A stretch of DNA of 64,000 nucleotides, taken from the NCBI GenBank assembly GCA_032207245.1, contig CM063502.1, positions 133,141,205 through 133,205,204 on the forward strand, read 5' to 3'. Below the pieces are notes generated by a model. It did no database searches, was not told the DNA's origin, and was given only the letters and a program-made list of their open reading frames with translations. This document shows positions 24,056-38,030 of the stretch, piece after piece; the stretch's first letter is position 1; the number at the start of each line of letters is the position of its first letter. This DNA comes from Pardosa pseudoannulata. Its lineage: Eukaryota; Arthropoda; Arachnida; Araneae; Lycosidae. The position numbers and the translations under genes were made by a program.

Positions 24056-25414
24056 AAATCAACAAGAAATTCAACCAATGAATGTATAACTACTTTAACA
24101 GATAATATTCCAATTGCTTCATCTTCTGTAGCTGTCAAACCTGAACAGTCTAAAGAGTATCCTGGAGTAATAAAATTAAGAGTTTTTTATCAGTAAGCCT
24201 TTTTGTAAAGATAATAGTAATCAAATTAAATCTCACCTAAAGGAGAAAGTTTCCATTTCATCTGCTAATTTAAATCCTTCTACTGAGTGCCCAAGTAATG
24301 ATAGTTCTGATAAGGCAGTTAACTTATGTGTTAATAAAACAATTAAAAACATCAATTTGAAGAAAGAAAACTCCCCAAGCATAGGGATTTTAGATGACAA
24401 TGAGGTAGAAAATGTTGCACAGTGTGTGACAACCCATAAAACTACAGCATCAGGATCAAAATGTAAAAAGTTAAAAAGCAATGTATCAGATATTCCAGGA
24501 ATCTCAGCCAAAACTGAGAGAAAAAATAGTTCCTCTGTTACCTCTCCTCATGATATAAGCAGCCGGGATCAACAGGTATCAATAAACAAATATGTCCATA
24601 ACAACAATATACAAAAAGATGAGGGCATTAAGAATAAAAAACGTAAATCAGATAGTTGTAATGGTGAAACAATGAATATATATTCTAAGAAGAAAAAGAA
24701 AAAAAACTTGTGCACTTCAAGATGATGTTTGAAATTCACCCATTTCTGATAATATGCCTTATGATTCCAAGACATCTAAGATACCAACTTTCACTAAAGT
24801 AAATGATATTGTAAATATTACTGTGAATTCTTCTCAATACAAAAATGAAATAAAAAAATAGGAAGGAACAAAATATATTCGTGTCTTCTAAAACTGAGCT
24901 AAAAACTTATGCTCCCAATGAGAGAAAACCTAACGTAATTGATGATAACCCACATCAATTTTCTGATTCTAATGTAAATGATGAAATTCCAATTAATTAT
25001 GAATTTCCTTCTAATTCTGACTTTAATTGTTCACAAGATGACTCAGTTATCATTATATCGGATGATGAATCTTATTTTGATTTTAAGTCTGCACAGACTT
25101 ATATACATATTAAAAAAGAACCAGAAGAGATCGATGAAGATATGGAAAATTGTGAACAAATTGAGGATGAGCTTGAGTTTGACGATTTAAATGTCATGAA
25201 GCTTGTTGATCAAATGGAAATTGATAGTAGAGTAGAAAATGTTGAATCGAAACAAGCATTTACTAACATTAATGAATCAGCAAATGTAAAGGAATCTGAT
25301 TATAATTCATTTAAAAAATCTGAGGCAACTGTTAATGATTTCTTCCCTGTACTTTCTCAAGCTTTTGAAAGTGATGATGATGATATGAATGAAAATCTAC
25401 CACATTTTGTTAGG
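24056..25414 (+). pseudogene. Unit 6 foreign insert
   Basis: Frames 23978-24196, 24357-24725 and 24881 onward. The extra T near 24185 cuts the first frame just before the lysine-rich part. Confidence 0.65.
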
Positions 25415-26671
25415 GAGGAAATAGAGCAGCTGAAAAGGGGTAAGTGCGTTTCTCCCAAAAGTAGAGTAGCGTCTCTCAATGTATTTCTCGATGAAATAGA
25501 ACTTATGAGAGTAGGCGGACGATTGTCCAATTCGGACCTACCCGCAAACAGCAAACATCCCATTGTCTTACCAGGTAAACATCCTTTAACTGCAGTCATT
25601 TTAAACTATTATCACTTAAAGTACTTTCATGTAGGATCGCAAGCCCTCTTACATCAGGTTCGGCAAAAGTTCTGGCCTCTTAATGGCAGAAATAATTGTA
25701 GAAAGATAGTTCATGGATGTCTAACATGTTTCAAAAATAAATCTGCTACAGCTCAACAAATAATGGCTGAGTTACACAGAGAGCGTGTTACACCAACCTA
25801 TCCATTTAATATCACCGGTGTTGATTTCTGCGGTCCCTTTGCTGTAAAATATAAAAATCAAAGAAAGGGGACTCTTAACAAAACTTACATTGCAGTCTAC
25901 GTATGTAAGAGTACTAAGGCCATACATTTGGACTTCGTTACCGATCTAACGAGTCAATCATTCATTGCTAGCCTAAGGCGATTTTTTCGCTAGACGGGGG
26001 AAATGTGCTAGAATTATGAGCGATAATTCTAAGGCGTTTAGGGGTGCTAACCTCGAAATTAAAAGGTTGCAAAAAATTAGTATTGCTCCCAGATGAAAAA
26101 TTTAGCTAATTTCTATAACACTGAGGGCGGAGAGTGGAAATTCATCCCACTTAGGTCACCAAATTTTGGAGGAATATGGGAGGCTGGAGTCAAATCGTTC
26201 AAGTTCCATTTTAAAAGAATTGTAGGTATTCAACATTTGAGTTTGAGGAATTCTTAACGATTTTGACTGAGGTAGAAGGAGTGTTAAATTCTAGACCTCT
26301 CACTCCTATTTCGGCAGACTAATAATTTTGAAATTTTGACCCCAGGTCATTTTTTGGTAGGAAGACCTCTCACATCCCTAGTAGAACCAGATTTAACTGA
26401 GATAAATGAAAATAGATTGACTAAGTGGCAAAAGATTACCAAATATACACAGAAAATAATGAAACGGGACTACCTTAATAGTCTGCAAGAGCGTCACAAA
26501 TGGAAATTTGTAAAGGACGACGTTCAATTAGGTACTCTTGTATTAGTTAAAGATGAAAATTTGCCGTCAACAAAATGGCTAGTGGGAAGAATAGCTCAGA
26601 TTTTTCATGGTAGGGATAACAGGGTAAGAGTAGTAACTGCACGCTTGCCAAACCAAAAATTTCTGTGGTGA
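25415..26671 (+). pseudogene. Unit 6 integrase
   Basis: The frame from 24881 ends early at 25993, owing to the extra T near 25983, before the second catalytic Asp. The C-terminal domain frame is 26336-26671. Confidence 0.75.
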
Positions 26672-27472
26672 ATCGCCGAAAGAGCGATAAATGAGAGCCA
26701 AAGGCTTACACAGTCTGGCAACCTTTTATGTAACCCGGAGAACTAGGAGTTGTAGTGAGATATAGTACAGAGTGGAACGCTGAATAAAGTGTCATAATGA
26801 AACGTATTGAATAGTGTAATTATTTTATATTCTGTTCACAAAGTAGCAACCTTCTTCATTTCTAAAAAGAAATGTACGTGATGTATGTGTTCTTCCTGTG
26901 GAATAACTATTTGTATTGTATATATTTAAATATCGAACTTTATTCTATAATTTTCAGTTATTAAGCAGTAACTGCAATTTTTTAAAACGTTTAAATTTGT
27001 TATTTAGTATTAATTTCTGTCATAGTACATTTATGTTTATATTATTCATGATTAATTGTTTGAAATTGTTAATTTCAACGGCGGGAGTGTTACGAATTGT
27101 GAACTATAGATGGCGCTACGCCACAAATGTAAAAAAGAAAGGAGTTGAACATTGGAATTTTTAAGTAGCAGTGGTGTGGCCGCTAGCTAATAAATAAATT
27201 CAGTTTTATTGGTGCAAATGTGTGTTAGTTGGAATTTTTAGTGAGAAGACAGTATTTATTATGACACTTATTTTCCATGGTCCGTCGAGACACAGCCAGC
27301 AATTGGCAAGAATAGAGTGAAATCGAAAACGCAAACTCCTTTGTGTTTGTGTTACCTAGTGAAGAATAGAGTGTTTGGATATACCCTTATTAGGATTCAT
27401 AGAAGTCAAAGGGTAAGTACCCTAATTAGAAATATTTATTTGTTTAGTAATTAAGACGATACTTAATTTAAA

Positions 27473-28713
27473 ATGTCTCTGAAAGGGCATTTGGCCAAAA
27501 AGCGAACTTTGAAAACTCAACTAACAAAGTTAAGACAGAAAATAGCAGAAAGAGATGTACAAAAATCTGACTTAGAAGTGTTATCAAGTAAATTTAAAGT
27601 TATAGAGGTTTAGTTAAATGATATTTTTAATGCAGTGTTTGAGTTAGCTGATGTAGAAAAAGCATTTCTGCAAATTTCACTGGCAGAAAAAGATAGAGAC
27701 GCAGTGCGGTTCCTATTTGTGGAAAATACTTCATTAATTGATGTAAAATTGCAGATATACAGATTTCGGCGTGTAAAATTTGGAGTAAAATCGAGTCCAT
27801 TTCTATTGGCTGCCACAATAAAAAAACATTTAGAAAAATATAGAGAAGACAATCCAGAGGTATTTGAAAACTTGAATACATGTATTTACGTGGACGATTT
27901 TATTACAGGTCAAGATGGAGTTGAAGAGGCTTTAAGTATTTCGCGTAAAGCCAAACAAATTATGAATGAAGCAGCTATGAATTTGCGTAAATGGGTAACT
28001 AATGATCTTGAATTGATGAAAAGATGGGAAGAAGATGGATTTGAGATTCATCCTTACAGAGTCGACAACTCTAATGAGAGACTAAAGGTCCTAGGAATGT
28101 CCTGGGATATTGTCAAGATAGCTTGAGCATAGATGCATGTAGTTTGATATCGTCGCTTAATAACAGAGAGAATACGAAACGCTTCATCCTAAAAACAGCA
28201 GGAAAAATATTCGACCCTCTTGGGTTATTAACCCCATTCACCTTTAGACTTAAATTCTTACTCCAAGAACTTTGGGTTCAAAAATTAACTTGGGATGACG
28301 AACTTCCAAAGGATATCAGTGAAGAATGAGTTAAGTGGTTTCTGAGTGTCTGGATCTAAGTAATATTACAGTTCCTAGATTTGTTCTGAGTCCAGATGCA
28401 GATTCGATAGAGCTACATTGCTTTTCAGATGCCAGTCAAAAAGCGTATGGAGCAGTTGTCTGTGTTAGATTTGTAAATCAAGGAAGAACTTCTGTGAACT
28501 TTATTGCATCAAAGTGTCGTGTTGCATCTGTTAAAAGAGTTACGTTACCTCGTCTTGAACTACTCGGAACTTTACTTGCAGCTCGTTTAGGTTATGAAAT
28601 AAAAAAAGGTATTTGATCGAAAGAAAATTTCAACAATGATTTATTGGACAGATGCAAAAATTGTGCTGTGTTGGATCAAGGGATCAAGCAGTAAATGGAA
28701 ATCATTTGTTGCC
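27473..28713 (+). pseudogene. Unit 7 gag stub, RT and RNase H remnant
   Basis: RT frame 27635-28126, connection 28123-28329, RNase H 28335-28616 and the third acid from 28636. Confidence 0.75.
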
Positions 28714-30072
28714 AAATCAACAAGAAATTCAACCAATGAATGTATAACTACTTTAACAGATAATATTCCAATTGCTTCATCTTCTGTAGCTGTCAAACCT
28801 GAACAGTCTAAAGAGTATCCTGGAGTAATAAAATTAAGAGTTTTTATCAGTAAGCCTTTTTGTAAAGATAATAGTAATCAAATTAAATCTCACCTAAAGG
28901 AGAAAGTTTCCATTTCATCTGCTAATTTAAATCCTTCTACTGAGTGCCCAAGTAATGATAGTTCTGATAAGGCAGTTAACTTATGTGTTAATAAAACAAT
29001 TAAAAACATCAATTTGAAGAAAGAAAACTCCCCAAGCATAGGGATTTTAGATGACAATGAGGTAGAAAATGTTGCACAGTGTGTGACAACCCATAAAACT
29101 ACAGCATCAGGATCAAAATGTAAAAAGTTAAAAAGCAATGTATCAGATATTCCAGGAATCTCAGCCAAAACTGAGAGAAAAAATAGTTCCTCTGTTACCT
29201 CTCCTCATGATATAAGCAGCCGGGATCAACAGGTATCAATAAACAAATATGTCCATAACAACAATATACAAAAAGATGAGGGCATTAAGAATAAAAAACG
29301 TAAATCAGATAGTTGTAATGGTGAAACAATGAATATATATTCTAAGAAGAAAAAGAAAAAAAACTTGTGCACTTCAAGATGATGTTTGAAATTCACCCAT
29401 TTCTGATAATATATGCCTTATGATTCCAAGACATCTAAGATACCAACTTTCACTAAAGTAAATGATATTGTAAATATTACTGTGAATTCTTCTCAATACA
29501 AAAATGAAATAAAAAATAGGAAGGAACAAAATATATTCGTGTCTTCTAAAACTGAGCTAAAAACTTATGCTCCCAATGAGAGAAAACCTAACGTAATTGA
29601 TGATAACCCACATCAATTTTCTGATTCTAATGTAAATGATGAAATTCCAATTAATTATGAATTTCCTTCTAATTCTGACTTTAATTGTTCACAAGATGAC
29701 TCAGTTATCATTATATCGGATGATGAATCTTATTTTGATTTTAAGTCTGCACAGACTTATATACATATTAAAAAAGAACCAGAAGAGATCGATGAAGATA
29801 TGGAAAATTGTGAACAAATTGAGGATGAGCTTGAGTTTGACGATTTAAATGTCATGAAGCTTGTTGATCAAATGGAAATTGATAGTAGAGTAGAAAATGT
29901 TGAATCGAAACAAGCATTTACTAACATTAATGAATCAGCAAATGTAAAGGAATCTGATTATAATTCATTTAAAAAATCTGAGGCAACTGTTAATGATTTC
30001 TTCCCTGTACTTTCTCAAGCTTTTGAAAGTGATGATGATGATATGAATGAAAATCTACCACATTTTGTTAGG
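28714..30072 (+). pseudogene. Unit 7 foreign insert
   Basis: Frames 28636-29382 and 29413 onward; motifs as in unit 1. The AT gain shifts the short link between the two frames. Confidence 0.65.
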
Positions 30073-31327
30073 GAGGAAATAGAGCAGCTGAAAAGGGGTA
30101 AGTGCGTTTCTCCCAAAAGTAGAGTAGCGTCTCTCAATGTATTTCTCGATGAAATAGAACTTATGAGAGTAGGCGGACGATTGTCCAATTCGGACCTACC
30201 CGCAAACAGCAAACATCCCATTGTCTTACCAGGTAAACATCCTTTAACTGCAGTCATTTTAAACTATTATCACTTAAAGTACTTTCATGTAGGATCGCAA
30301 GCCCTCTTACATCAGGTTCGGCAAAAGTTCTGGCCTCTTAATGGCAGAAATAATTGTAGAAAGATAGTTCATGGATGTCTAACATGTTTCAAAAATAAAT
30401 CTGCTACAGCTCAACAAATAATGGCTGAGTTACACAGAGAGCGTGTTACACCAACCTATCCATTTAATATCACCGGTGTTGATTTCTGCGGTCCCTTTGC
30501 TGTAAAATATAAAAATCAAAGAAAGGGGACTCTTAACAAAACTTACATTGCAGTCTACGTATGTAAGAGTACTAAGGCCATACATTTGGACTTCGTTACC
30601 GATCTAACGAGTCAATCATTCATTGCTAGCCTAAGGCGATTTTTCGCTAGACGGGGGAAATGTGCTAGAATTATGAGCGATAATTCTAAGGCGTTTAGGG
30701 GTGCTAACCTCGAAATTAAAAGGTTGCAAAAAATTAGTATTGCTCCCAGATGAAAATTTAGCTAATTTCTATAACACTGAGGGCGGAGAGTGGAAATTCA
30801 TCCCACTTAGGTCACCAAATTTTGGAGGAATATGGGAGGCTGGAGTCAAATCGTTCAAGTTCCATTTTAAAAGAATTGTAGGTATTCAACATTTGAGTTT
30901 GAGGAATTCTTAACGATTTTGACTGAGGTAGAAGGAGTGTTAAATTCTAGACCTCTCACTCCTATTTCGGCAGACTAATAATTTTGAAATTTTGACCCCA
31001 GGTCATTTTTTGGTAGGAAGACCTCTCACATCCCTAGTAGAACCAGATTTAACTGAGATAAATGAAAATAGATTGACTAAGTGGCAAAAGATTACCAAAT
31101 ATACACAGAAAATAATGAAACGGGACTACCTTAATAGTCTGCAAGAGCGTCACAAATGGAAATTTGTAAAGGACGACGTTCAATTAGGTACTCTTGTATT
31201 AGTTAAAGATGAAAATTTGCCGTCAACAAAATGGCTAGTGGGAAGAATAGCTCAGATTTTTCATGGTAGGGATAACAGGGTAAGAGTAGTAACTGCACGC
31301 TTGCCAAACCAAAAATTTCTGTGGTGA
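30073..31327 (+). pseudogene. Unit 7 integrase
   Basis: Frames 29413-30753, 30701-30913 and 30992-31327. Confidence 0.75.
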
Positions 31328-32128
31328 ATCGCCGAAAGAGCGATAAATGAGAGCCAAAGGCTTACACAGTCTGGCAACCTTTTATGTAACCCGGAGAACT
31401 AGGAGTTGTAGTGAGATATAGTACAGAGTGGAACGCTGAATAAAGTGTCATAATGAAACGTATTGAATAGTGTAATTATTTTATATTCTGTTCACAAAGT
31501 AGCAACCTTCTTCATTTCTAAAAAGAAATGTACGTGATGTATGTGTTCTTCCTGTGGAATAACTATTTGTATTGTATATATTTAAATATCGAACTTTATT
31601 CTATAATTTTCAGTTATTAAGCAGTAACTGCAATTTTTTAAAACGTTTAAATTTGTTATTTAGTATTAATTTCTGTCATAGTACATTTATGTTTATATTA
31701 TTCATGATTAATTGTTTGAAATTGTTAATTTCAACGGCGGGAGTGTTACGAATTGTGAACTATAGATGGCGCTACGCCACAAATGTAAAAAAGAAAGGAG
31801 TTGAACATTGGAATTTTTAAGTAGCAGTGGTGTGGCCGCTAGCTAATAAATAAATTCAGTTTTATTGGTGCAAATGTGTGTTAGTTGGAATTTTTAGTGA
31901 GAAGACAGTATTTATTATGACACTTATTTTCCATGGTCCGTCGAGACACAGCCAGCAATTGGCAAGAATAGAGTGAAATCGAAAACGCAAACTCCTTTGT
32001 GTTTGTGTTACCTAGTGAAGAATAGAGTGTTTGGATATACCCTTATTAGGATTCATAGAAGTCAAAGGGTAAGTACCCTAATTAGAAATATTTATTTGTT
32101 TAGTAATTAAGACGATACTTAATTTAAA

Positions 32129-33369
32129 ATGTCTCTGAAAGGGCATTTGGCCAAAAAGCGAACTTTGAAAACTCAACTAACAAAGTTAAGACAGAAAATA
32201 GCAGAAAGAGATGTACAAAAATCTGACTTAGAAGTGTTATCAAGTAAATTTAAAGTTATAGAGGTTTAGTTAAATGATATTTTTAATGCAGTGTTTGAGT
32301 TAGCTGATGTAGAAAAAGCATTTCTGCAAATTTCACTGGCAGAAAAAGATAGAGACGCAGTGCGGTTCCTATTTGTGGAAAATACTTCATTAATTGATGT
32401 AAAATTGCAGATATACAGATTTCGGCGTGTAAAATTTGGAGTAAAATCGAGTCCATTTCTATTGGCTGCCACAATAAAAAAACATTTAGAAAAATATAGA
32501 GAAGACAATCCAGAGGTATTTGAAAACTTGAATACATGTATTTACGTGGACGATTTTATTACAGGTCAAGATGGAGTTGAAGAGGCTTTAAGTATTTCGC
32601 GTAAAGCCAAACAAATTATGAATGAAGCAGCTATGAATTTGCGTAAATGGGTAACTAATGATCTTGAATTGATGAAAAGATGGGAAGAAGATGGATTTGA
32701 GATTCATCCTTACAGAGTCGACAACTCTAATGAGAGACTAAAGGTCCTAGGAATGTCCTGGGATATTGTCAAGATAGCTTGAGCATAGATGCATGTAGTT
32801 TGATATCGTCGCTTAATAACAGAGAGAATACGAAACGCTTCATCCTAAAAACAGCAGGAAAAATATTCGACCCTCTTGGGTTATTAACCCCATTCACCTT
32901 TAGACTTAAATTCTTACTCCAAGAACTTTGGGTTCAAAAATTAACTTGGGATGACGAACTTCCAAAGGATATCAGTGAAGAATGAGTTAAGTGGTTTCTG
33001 AGTGTCTGGATCTAAGTAATATTACAGTTCCTAGATTTGTTCTGAGTCCAGATGCAGATTCGATAGAGCTACATTGCTTTTCAGATGCCAGTCAAAAAGC
33101 GTATGGAGCAGTTGTCTGTGTTAGATTTGTAAATCAAGGAAGAACTTCTGTGAACTTTATTGCATCAAAGTGTCGTGTTGCATCTGTTAAAAGAGTTACG
33201 TTACCTCGTCTTGAACTACTCGGAACTTTACTTGCAGCTCGTTTAGGTTATGAAATAAAAAAAGGTATTTGATCGAAAGAAAATTTCAACAATGATTTAT
33301 TGGACAGATGCAAAAATTGTGCTGTGTTGGATCAAGGGATCAAGCAGTAAATGGAAATCATTTGTTGCC
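32129..33369 (+). pseudogene. Unit 8 gag stub, RT and RNase H remnant
   Basis: RT frame 32291-32782, connection 32779-32985, RNase H 32991-33272 and the third acid from 33292. Confidence 0.75.
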
Positions 33370-34728
33370 AAATCAACAAGAAATTCAACCAATGAATGTA
33401 TAACTACTTTAACAGATAATATTCCAATTGCTTCATCTTCTGTAGCTGTCAAACCTGAACAGTCTAAAGAGTATCCTGGAGTAATAAAATTAAGAGTTTT
33501 TATCAGTAAGCCTTTTTGTAAAGATAATAGTAATCAAATTAAATCTCACCTAAAGGAGAAAGTTTCCATTTCATCTGCTAATTTAAATCCTTCTACTGAG
33601 TGCCCAAGTAATGATAGTTCTGATAAGGCAGTTAACTTATGTGTTAATAAAACAATTAAAAACATCAATTTGAAGAAAGAAAACTCCCCAAGCATAGGGA
33701 TTTTAGATGACAATGAGGTAGAAAATGTTGCACAGTGTGTGACAACCCATAAAACTACAGCATCAGGATCAAAATGTAAAAAGTTTAAAAAGCAATGTAT
33801 CAGATATTCCAGGAATCTCAGCCAAAACTGAGAGAAAAAATAGTTCCTCTGTTACCTCTCCTCATGATATAAGCAGCCGGGATCAACAGGTATCAATAAA
33901 CAAATATGTCCATAACAACAATATACAAAAAGATGAGGGCATTAAGAATAAAAAACGTAAATCAGATAGTTGTAATGGTGAAACAATGAATATATATTCT
34001 AAGAAGAAAAAGAAAAAAAACTTGTGCACTTCAAGATGATGTTTGAAATTCACCCATTTCTGATAATATGCCTTATGATTCCAAGACATCTAAGATACCA
34101 ACTTTCACTAAAGTAAATGATATTGTAAATATTACTGTGAATTCTTCTCAATACAAAAATGAAATAAAAAAATAGGAAGGAACAAAATATATTCGTGTCT
34201 TCTAAAACTGAGCTAAAAACTTATGCTCCCAATGAGAGAAAACCTAACGTAATTGATGATAACCCACATCAATTTTCTGATTCTAATGTAAATGATGAAA
34301 TTCCAATTAATTATGAATTTCCTTCTAATTCTGACTTTAATTGTTCACAAGATGACTCAGTTATCATTATATCGGATGATGAATCTTATTTTGATTTTAA
34401 GTCTGCACAGACTTATATACATATTAAAAAAGAACCAGAAGAGATCGATGAAGATATGGAAAATTGTGAACAAATTGAGGATGAGCTTGAGTTTGACGAT
34501 TTAAATGTCATGAAGCTTGTTGATCAAATGGAAATTGATAGTAGAGTAGAAAATGTTGAATCGAAACAAGCATTTACTAACATTAATGAATCAGCAAATG
34601 TAAAGGAATCTGATTATAATTCATTTAAAAAATCTGAGGCAACTGTTAATGATTTCTTCCCTGTACTTTCTCAAGCTTTTGAAAGTGATGATGATGATAT
34701 GAATGAAAATCTACCACATTTTGTTAGG
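33370..34728 (+). pseudogene. Unit 8 foreign insert
   Basis: The first frame (33292-33831) ends early because of the extra T near 33784. The second frame is open from 34195 with the V-I-I-I and IKKE motifs. Confidence 0.65.
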
Positions 34729-35985
34729 GAGGAAATAGAGCAGCTGAAAAGGGGTAAGTGCGTTTCTCCCAAAAGTAGAGTAGCGTCTCTCAATGTATTT
34801 CTCGATGAAATAGAACTTATGAGAGTAGGCGGACGATTGTCCAATTCGGACCTACCCGCAAACAGCAAACATCCCATTGTCTTACCAGGTAAACATCCTT
34901 TAACTGCAGTCATTTTAAACTATTATCACTTAAAGTACTTTCATGTAGGATCGCAAGCCCTCTTACATCAGGTTCGGCAAAAGTTCTGGCCTCTTAATGG
35001 CAGAAATAATTGTAGAAAGATAGTTCATGGATGTCTAACATGTTTCAAAAATAAATCTGCTACAGCTCAACAAATAATGGCTGAGTTACACAGAGAGCGT
35101 GTTACACCAACCTATCCATTTAATATCACCGGTGTTGATTTCTGCGGTCCCTTTGCTGTAAAATATAAAAATCAAAGAAAGGGGACTCTTAACAAAACTT
35201 ACATTGCAGTCTACGTATGTAAGAGTACTAAGGCCATACATTTGGACTTCGTTACCGATCTAACGAGTCAATCATTCATTGCTAGCCTAAGGCGATTTTT
35301 CGCTAGACGGGGGAAATGTGCTAGAATTATGAGCGATAATTCTAAGGCGTTTAGGGGTGCTAACCTCGAAATTAAAAGGTTGCAAAAAAATTAGTATTGC
35401 TCCCAGATGAAAATTTAGCTAATTTCTATAACACTGAGGGCGGAGAGTGGAAATTCATCCCACTTAGGTCACCAAATTTTGGAGGAATATGGGAGGCTGG
35501 AGTCAAATCGTTCAAGTTCCATTTTAAAAGAATTGTAGGTATTCAACATTTGAGTTTGAGGAATTCTTAACGATTTTGACTGAGGTAGAAGGAGTGTTAA
35601 ATTCTAGACCTCTCACTCCTATTTCGGCAGACTAATAATTTTGAAATTTTGACCCCAGGTCATTTTTTGGTAGGAAGACCTCTCACATCCCTAGTAGAAC
35701 CAGATTTAACTGAGATAAATGAAAATAGATTGACTAAGTGGCAAAAGATTACCAAATATACACAGAAAATAATGAAACGGGACTACCTTAATAGTCTGCA
35801 AGAGCGTCACAAATGGAAAATTTGTAAAGGACGACGTTCAATTAGGTACTCTTGTATTAGTTAAAGATGAAAATTTGCCGTCAACAAAATGGCTAGTGGG
35901 AAGAATAGCTCAGATTTTTCATGGTAGGGATAACAGGGTAAGAGTAGTAACTGCACGCTTGCCAAACCAAAAATTTCTGTGGTGA
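34729..35985 (+). pseudogene. Unit 8 integrase
   Basis: Frame 34195-35394 stops early after an extra A. The C-terminal frame 35649-35864 is cut short by another extra A near 35818; the normal stop lies at 35983-35985. Confidence 0.75.
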
Positions 35986-36786
35986 ATCGCCGAAAGAGCG
36001 ATAAATGAGAGCCAAAGGCTTACACAGTCTGGCAACCTTTTATGTAACCCGGAGAACTAGGAGTTGTAGTGAGATATAGTACAGAGTGGAACGCTGAATA
36101 AAGTGTCATAATGAAACGTATTGAATAGTGTAATTATTTTATATTCTGTTCACAAAGTAGCAACCTTCTTCATTTCTAAAAAGAAATGTACGTGATGTAT
36201 GTGTTCTTCCTGTGGAATAACTATTTGTATTGTATATATTTAAATATCGAACTTTATTCTATAATTTTCAGTTATTAAGCAGTAACTGCAATTTTTTAAA
36301 ACGTTTAAATTTGTTATTTAGTATTAATTTCTGTCATAGTACATTTATGTTTATATTATTCATGATTAATTGTTTGAAATTGTTAATTTCAACGGCGGGA
36401 GTGTTACGAATTGTGAACTATAGATGGCGCTACGCCACAAATGTAAAAAAGAAAGGAGTTGAACATTGGAATTTTTAAGTAGCAGTGGTGTGGCCGCTAG
36501 CTAATAAATAAATTCAGTTTTATTGGTGCAAATGTGTGTTAGTTGGAATTTTTAGTGAGAAGACAGTATTTATTATGACACTTATTTTCCATGGTCCGTC
36601 GAGACACAGCCAGCAATTGGCAAGAATAGAGTGAAATCGAAAACGCAAACTCCTTTGTGTTTGTGTTACCTAGTGAAGAATAGAGTGTTTGGATATACCC
36701 TTATTAGGATTCATAGAAGTCAAAGGGTAAGTACCCTAATTAGAAATATTTATTTGTTTAGTAATTAAGACGATACTTAATTTAAA

Positions 36787-38030
36787 ATGTCTCTGAAAGG
36801 GCATTTGGCCAAAAAGCGAACTTTGAAAACTCAACTAACAAAGTTAAGACAGAAAATAGCAGAAAGAGATGTACAAAAATCTGACTTAGAAGTGTTATCA
36901 AGTAAATTTAAAGTTATAGAGGTTTAGTTAAATGATATTTTTAATGCAGTGTTTGAGTTAGCTGATGTAGAAAAAGCATTTCTGCAAATTTCACTGGCAG
37001 AAAAAGATAGAGACGCAGTGCGGTTCCTATTTGTGGAAAATACTTCATTAATTGATGTAAAATTGCAGATATACAGATTTCGGCGTGTAAAATTTGGAGT
37101 AAAATCGAGTCCATTTCTATTGGCTGCCACAATAAAAAAGAAACATTTAGAAAAATATAGAGAAGACAATCCAGAGGTATTTGAAAACTTGAATACATGT
37201 ATTTACGTGGACGATTTTATTACAGGTCAAGATGGAGTTGAAGAGGCTTTAAGTATTTCGCGTAAAGCCAAACAAATTATGAATGAAGCAGCTATGAATT
37301 TGCGTAAATGGGTAACTAATGATCTTGAATTGATGAAAAGATGGGAAGAAGATGGATTTGAGATTCATCCTTACAGAGTCGACAACTCTAATGAGAGACT
37401 AAAGGTCCTAGGAATGTCCTGGGATATTGTCAAGATAGCTTGAGCATAGATGCATGTAGTTTGATATCGTCGCTTAATAACAGAGAGAATACGAAACGCT
37501 TCATCCTAAAAACAGCAGGAAAAATATTCGACCCTCTTGGGTTATTAACCCCATTCACCTTTAGACTTAAATTCTTACTCCAAGAACTTTGGGTTCAAAA
37601 ATTAACTTGGGATGACGAACTTCCAAAGGATATCAGTGAAGAATGAGTTAAGTGGTTTCTGAGTGTCTGGATCTAAGTAATATTACAGTTCCTAGATTTG
37701 TTCTGAGTCCAGATGCAGATTCGATAGAGCTACATTGCTTTTCAGATGCCAGTCAAAAAGCGTATGGAGCAGTTGTCTGTGTTAGATTTGTAAATCAAGG
37801 AAGAACTTCTGTGAACTTTATTGCATCAAAGTGTCGTGTTGCATCTGTTAAAAGAGTTACGTTACCTCGTCTTGAACTACTCGGAACTTTACTTGCAGCT
37901 CGTTTAGGTTATGAAATAAAAAAAGGTATTTGATCGAAAGAAAATTTCAACAATGATTTATTGGACAGATGCAAAAATTGTGCTGTGTTGGATCAAGGGA
38001 TCAAGCAGTAAATGGAAATCATTTGTTGCC
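36787..38030 (+). pseudogene. Unit 9 gag stub, RT and RNase H remnant
   Basis: RT frame 36949-37443 is one codon longer than in the other units. Connection 37440-37646, RNase H 37652-37933 and the third acid from 37953. Confidence 0.75.

Larger units (their letters stand above)
22390..27047 (+). mobile_element. Array unit 6 (4658 bp)
   Basis: Four single-base homopolymer gains near 24185 (T), 24855 (A), 25983 (T) and 26098 (A) explain the four extra bases exactly. Confidence 0.9.
27048..31703 (+). mobile_element. Array unit 7 (4656 bp)
   Basis: The only private change found is an extra AT near 29411, just before the ATG of the insert's second frame. Confidence 0.9.
31704..36361 (+). mobile_element. 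Array unit 8 (4658 bp)
   Basis: Four single-base gains near 33784 (T), 34168 (A), 35388 (A) and 35818 (A) account for the length. Confidence 0.9.
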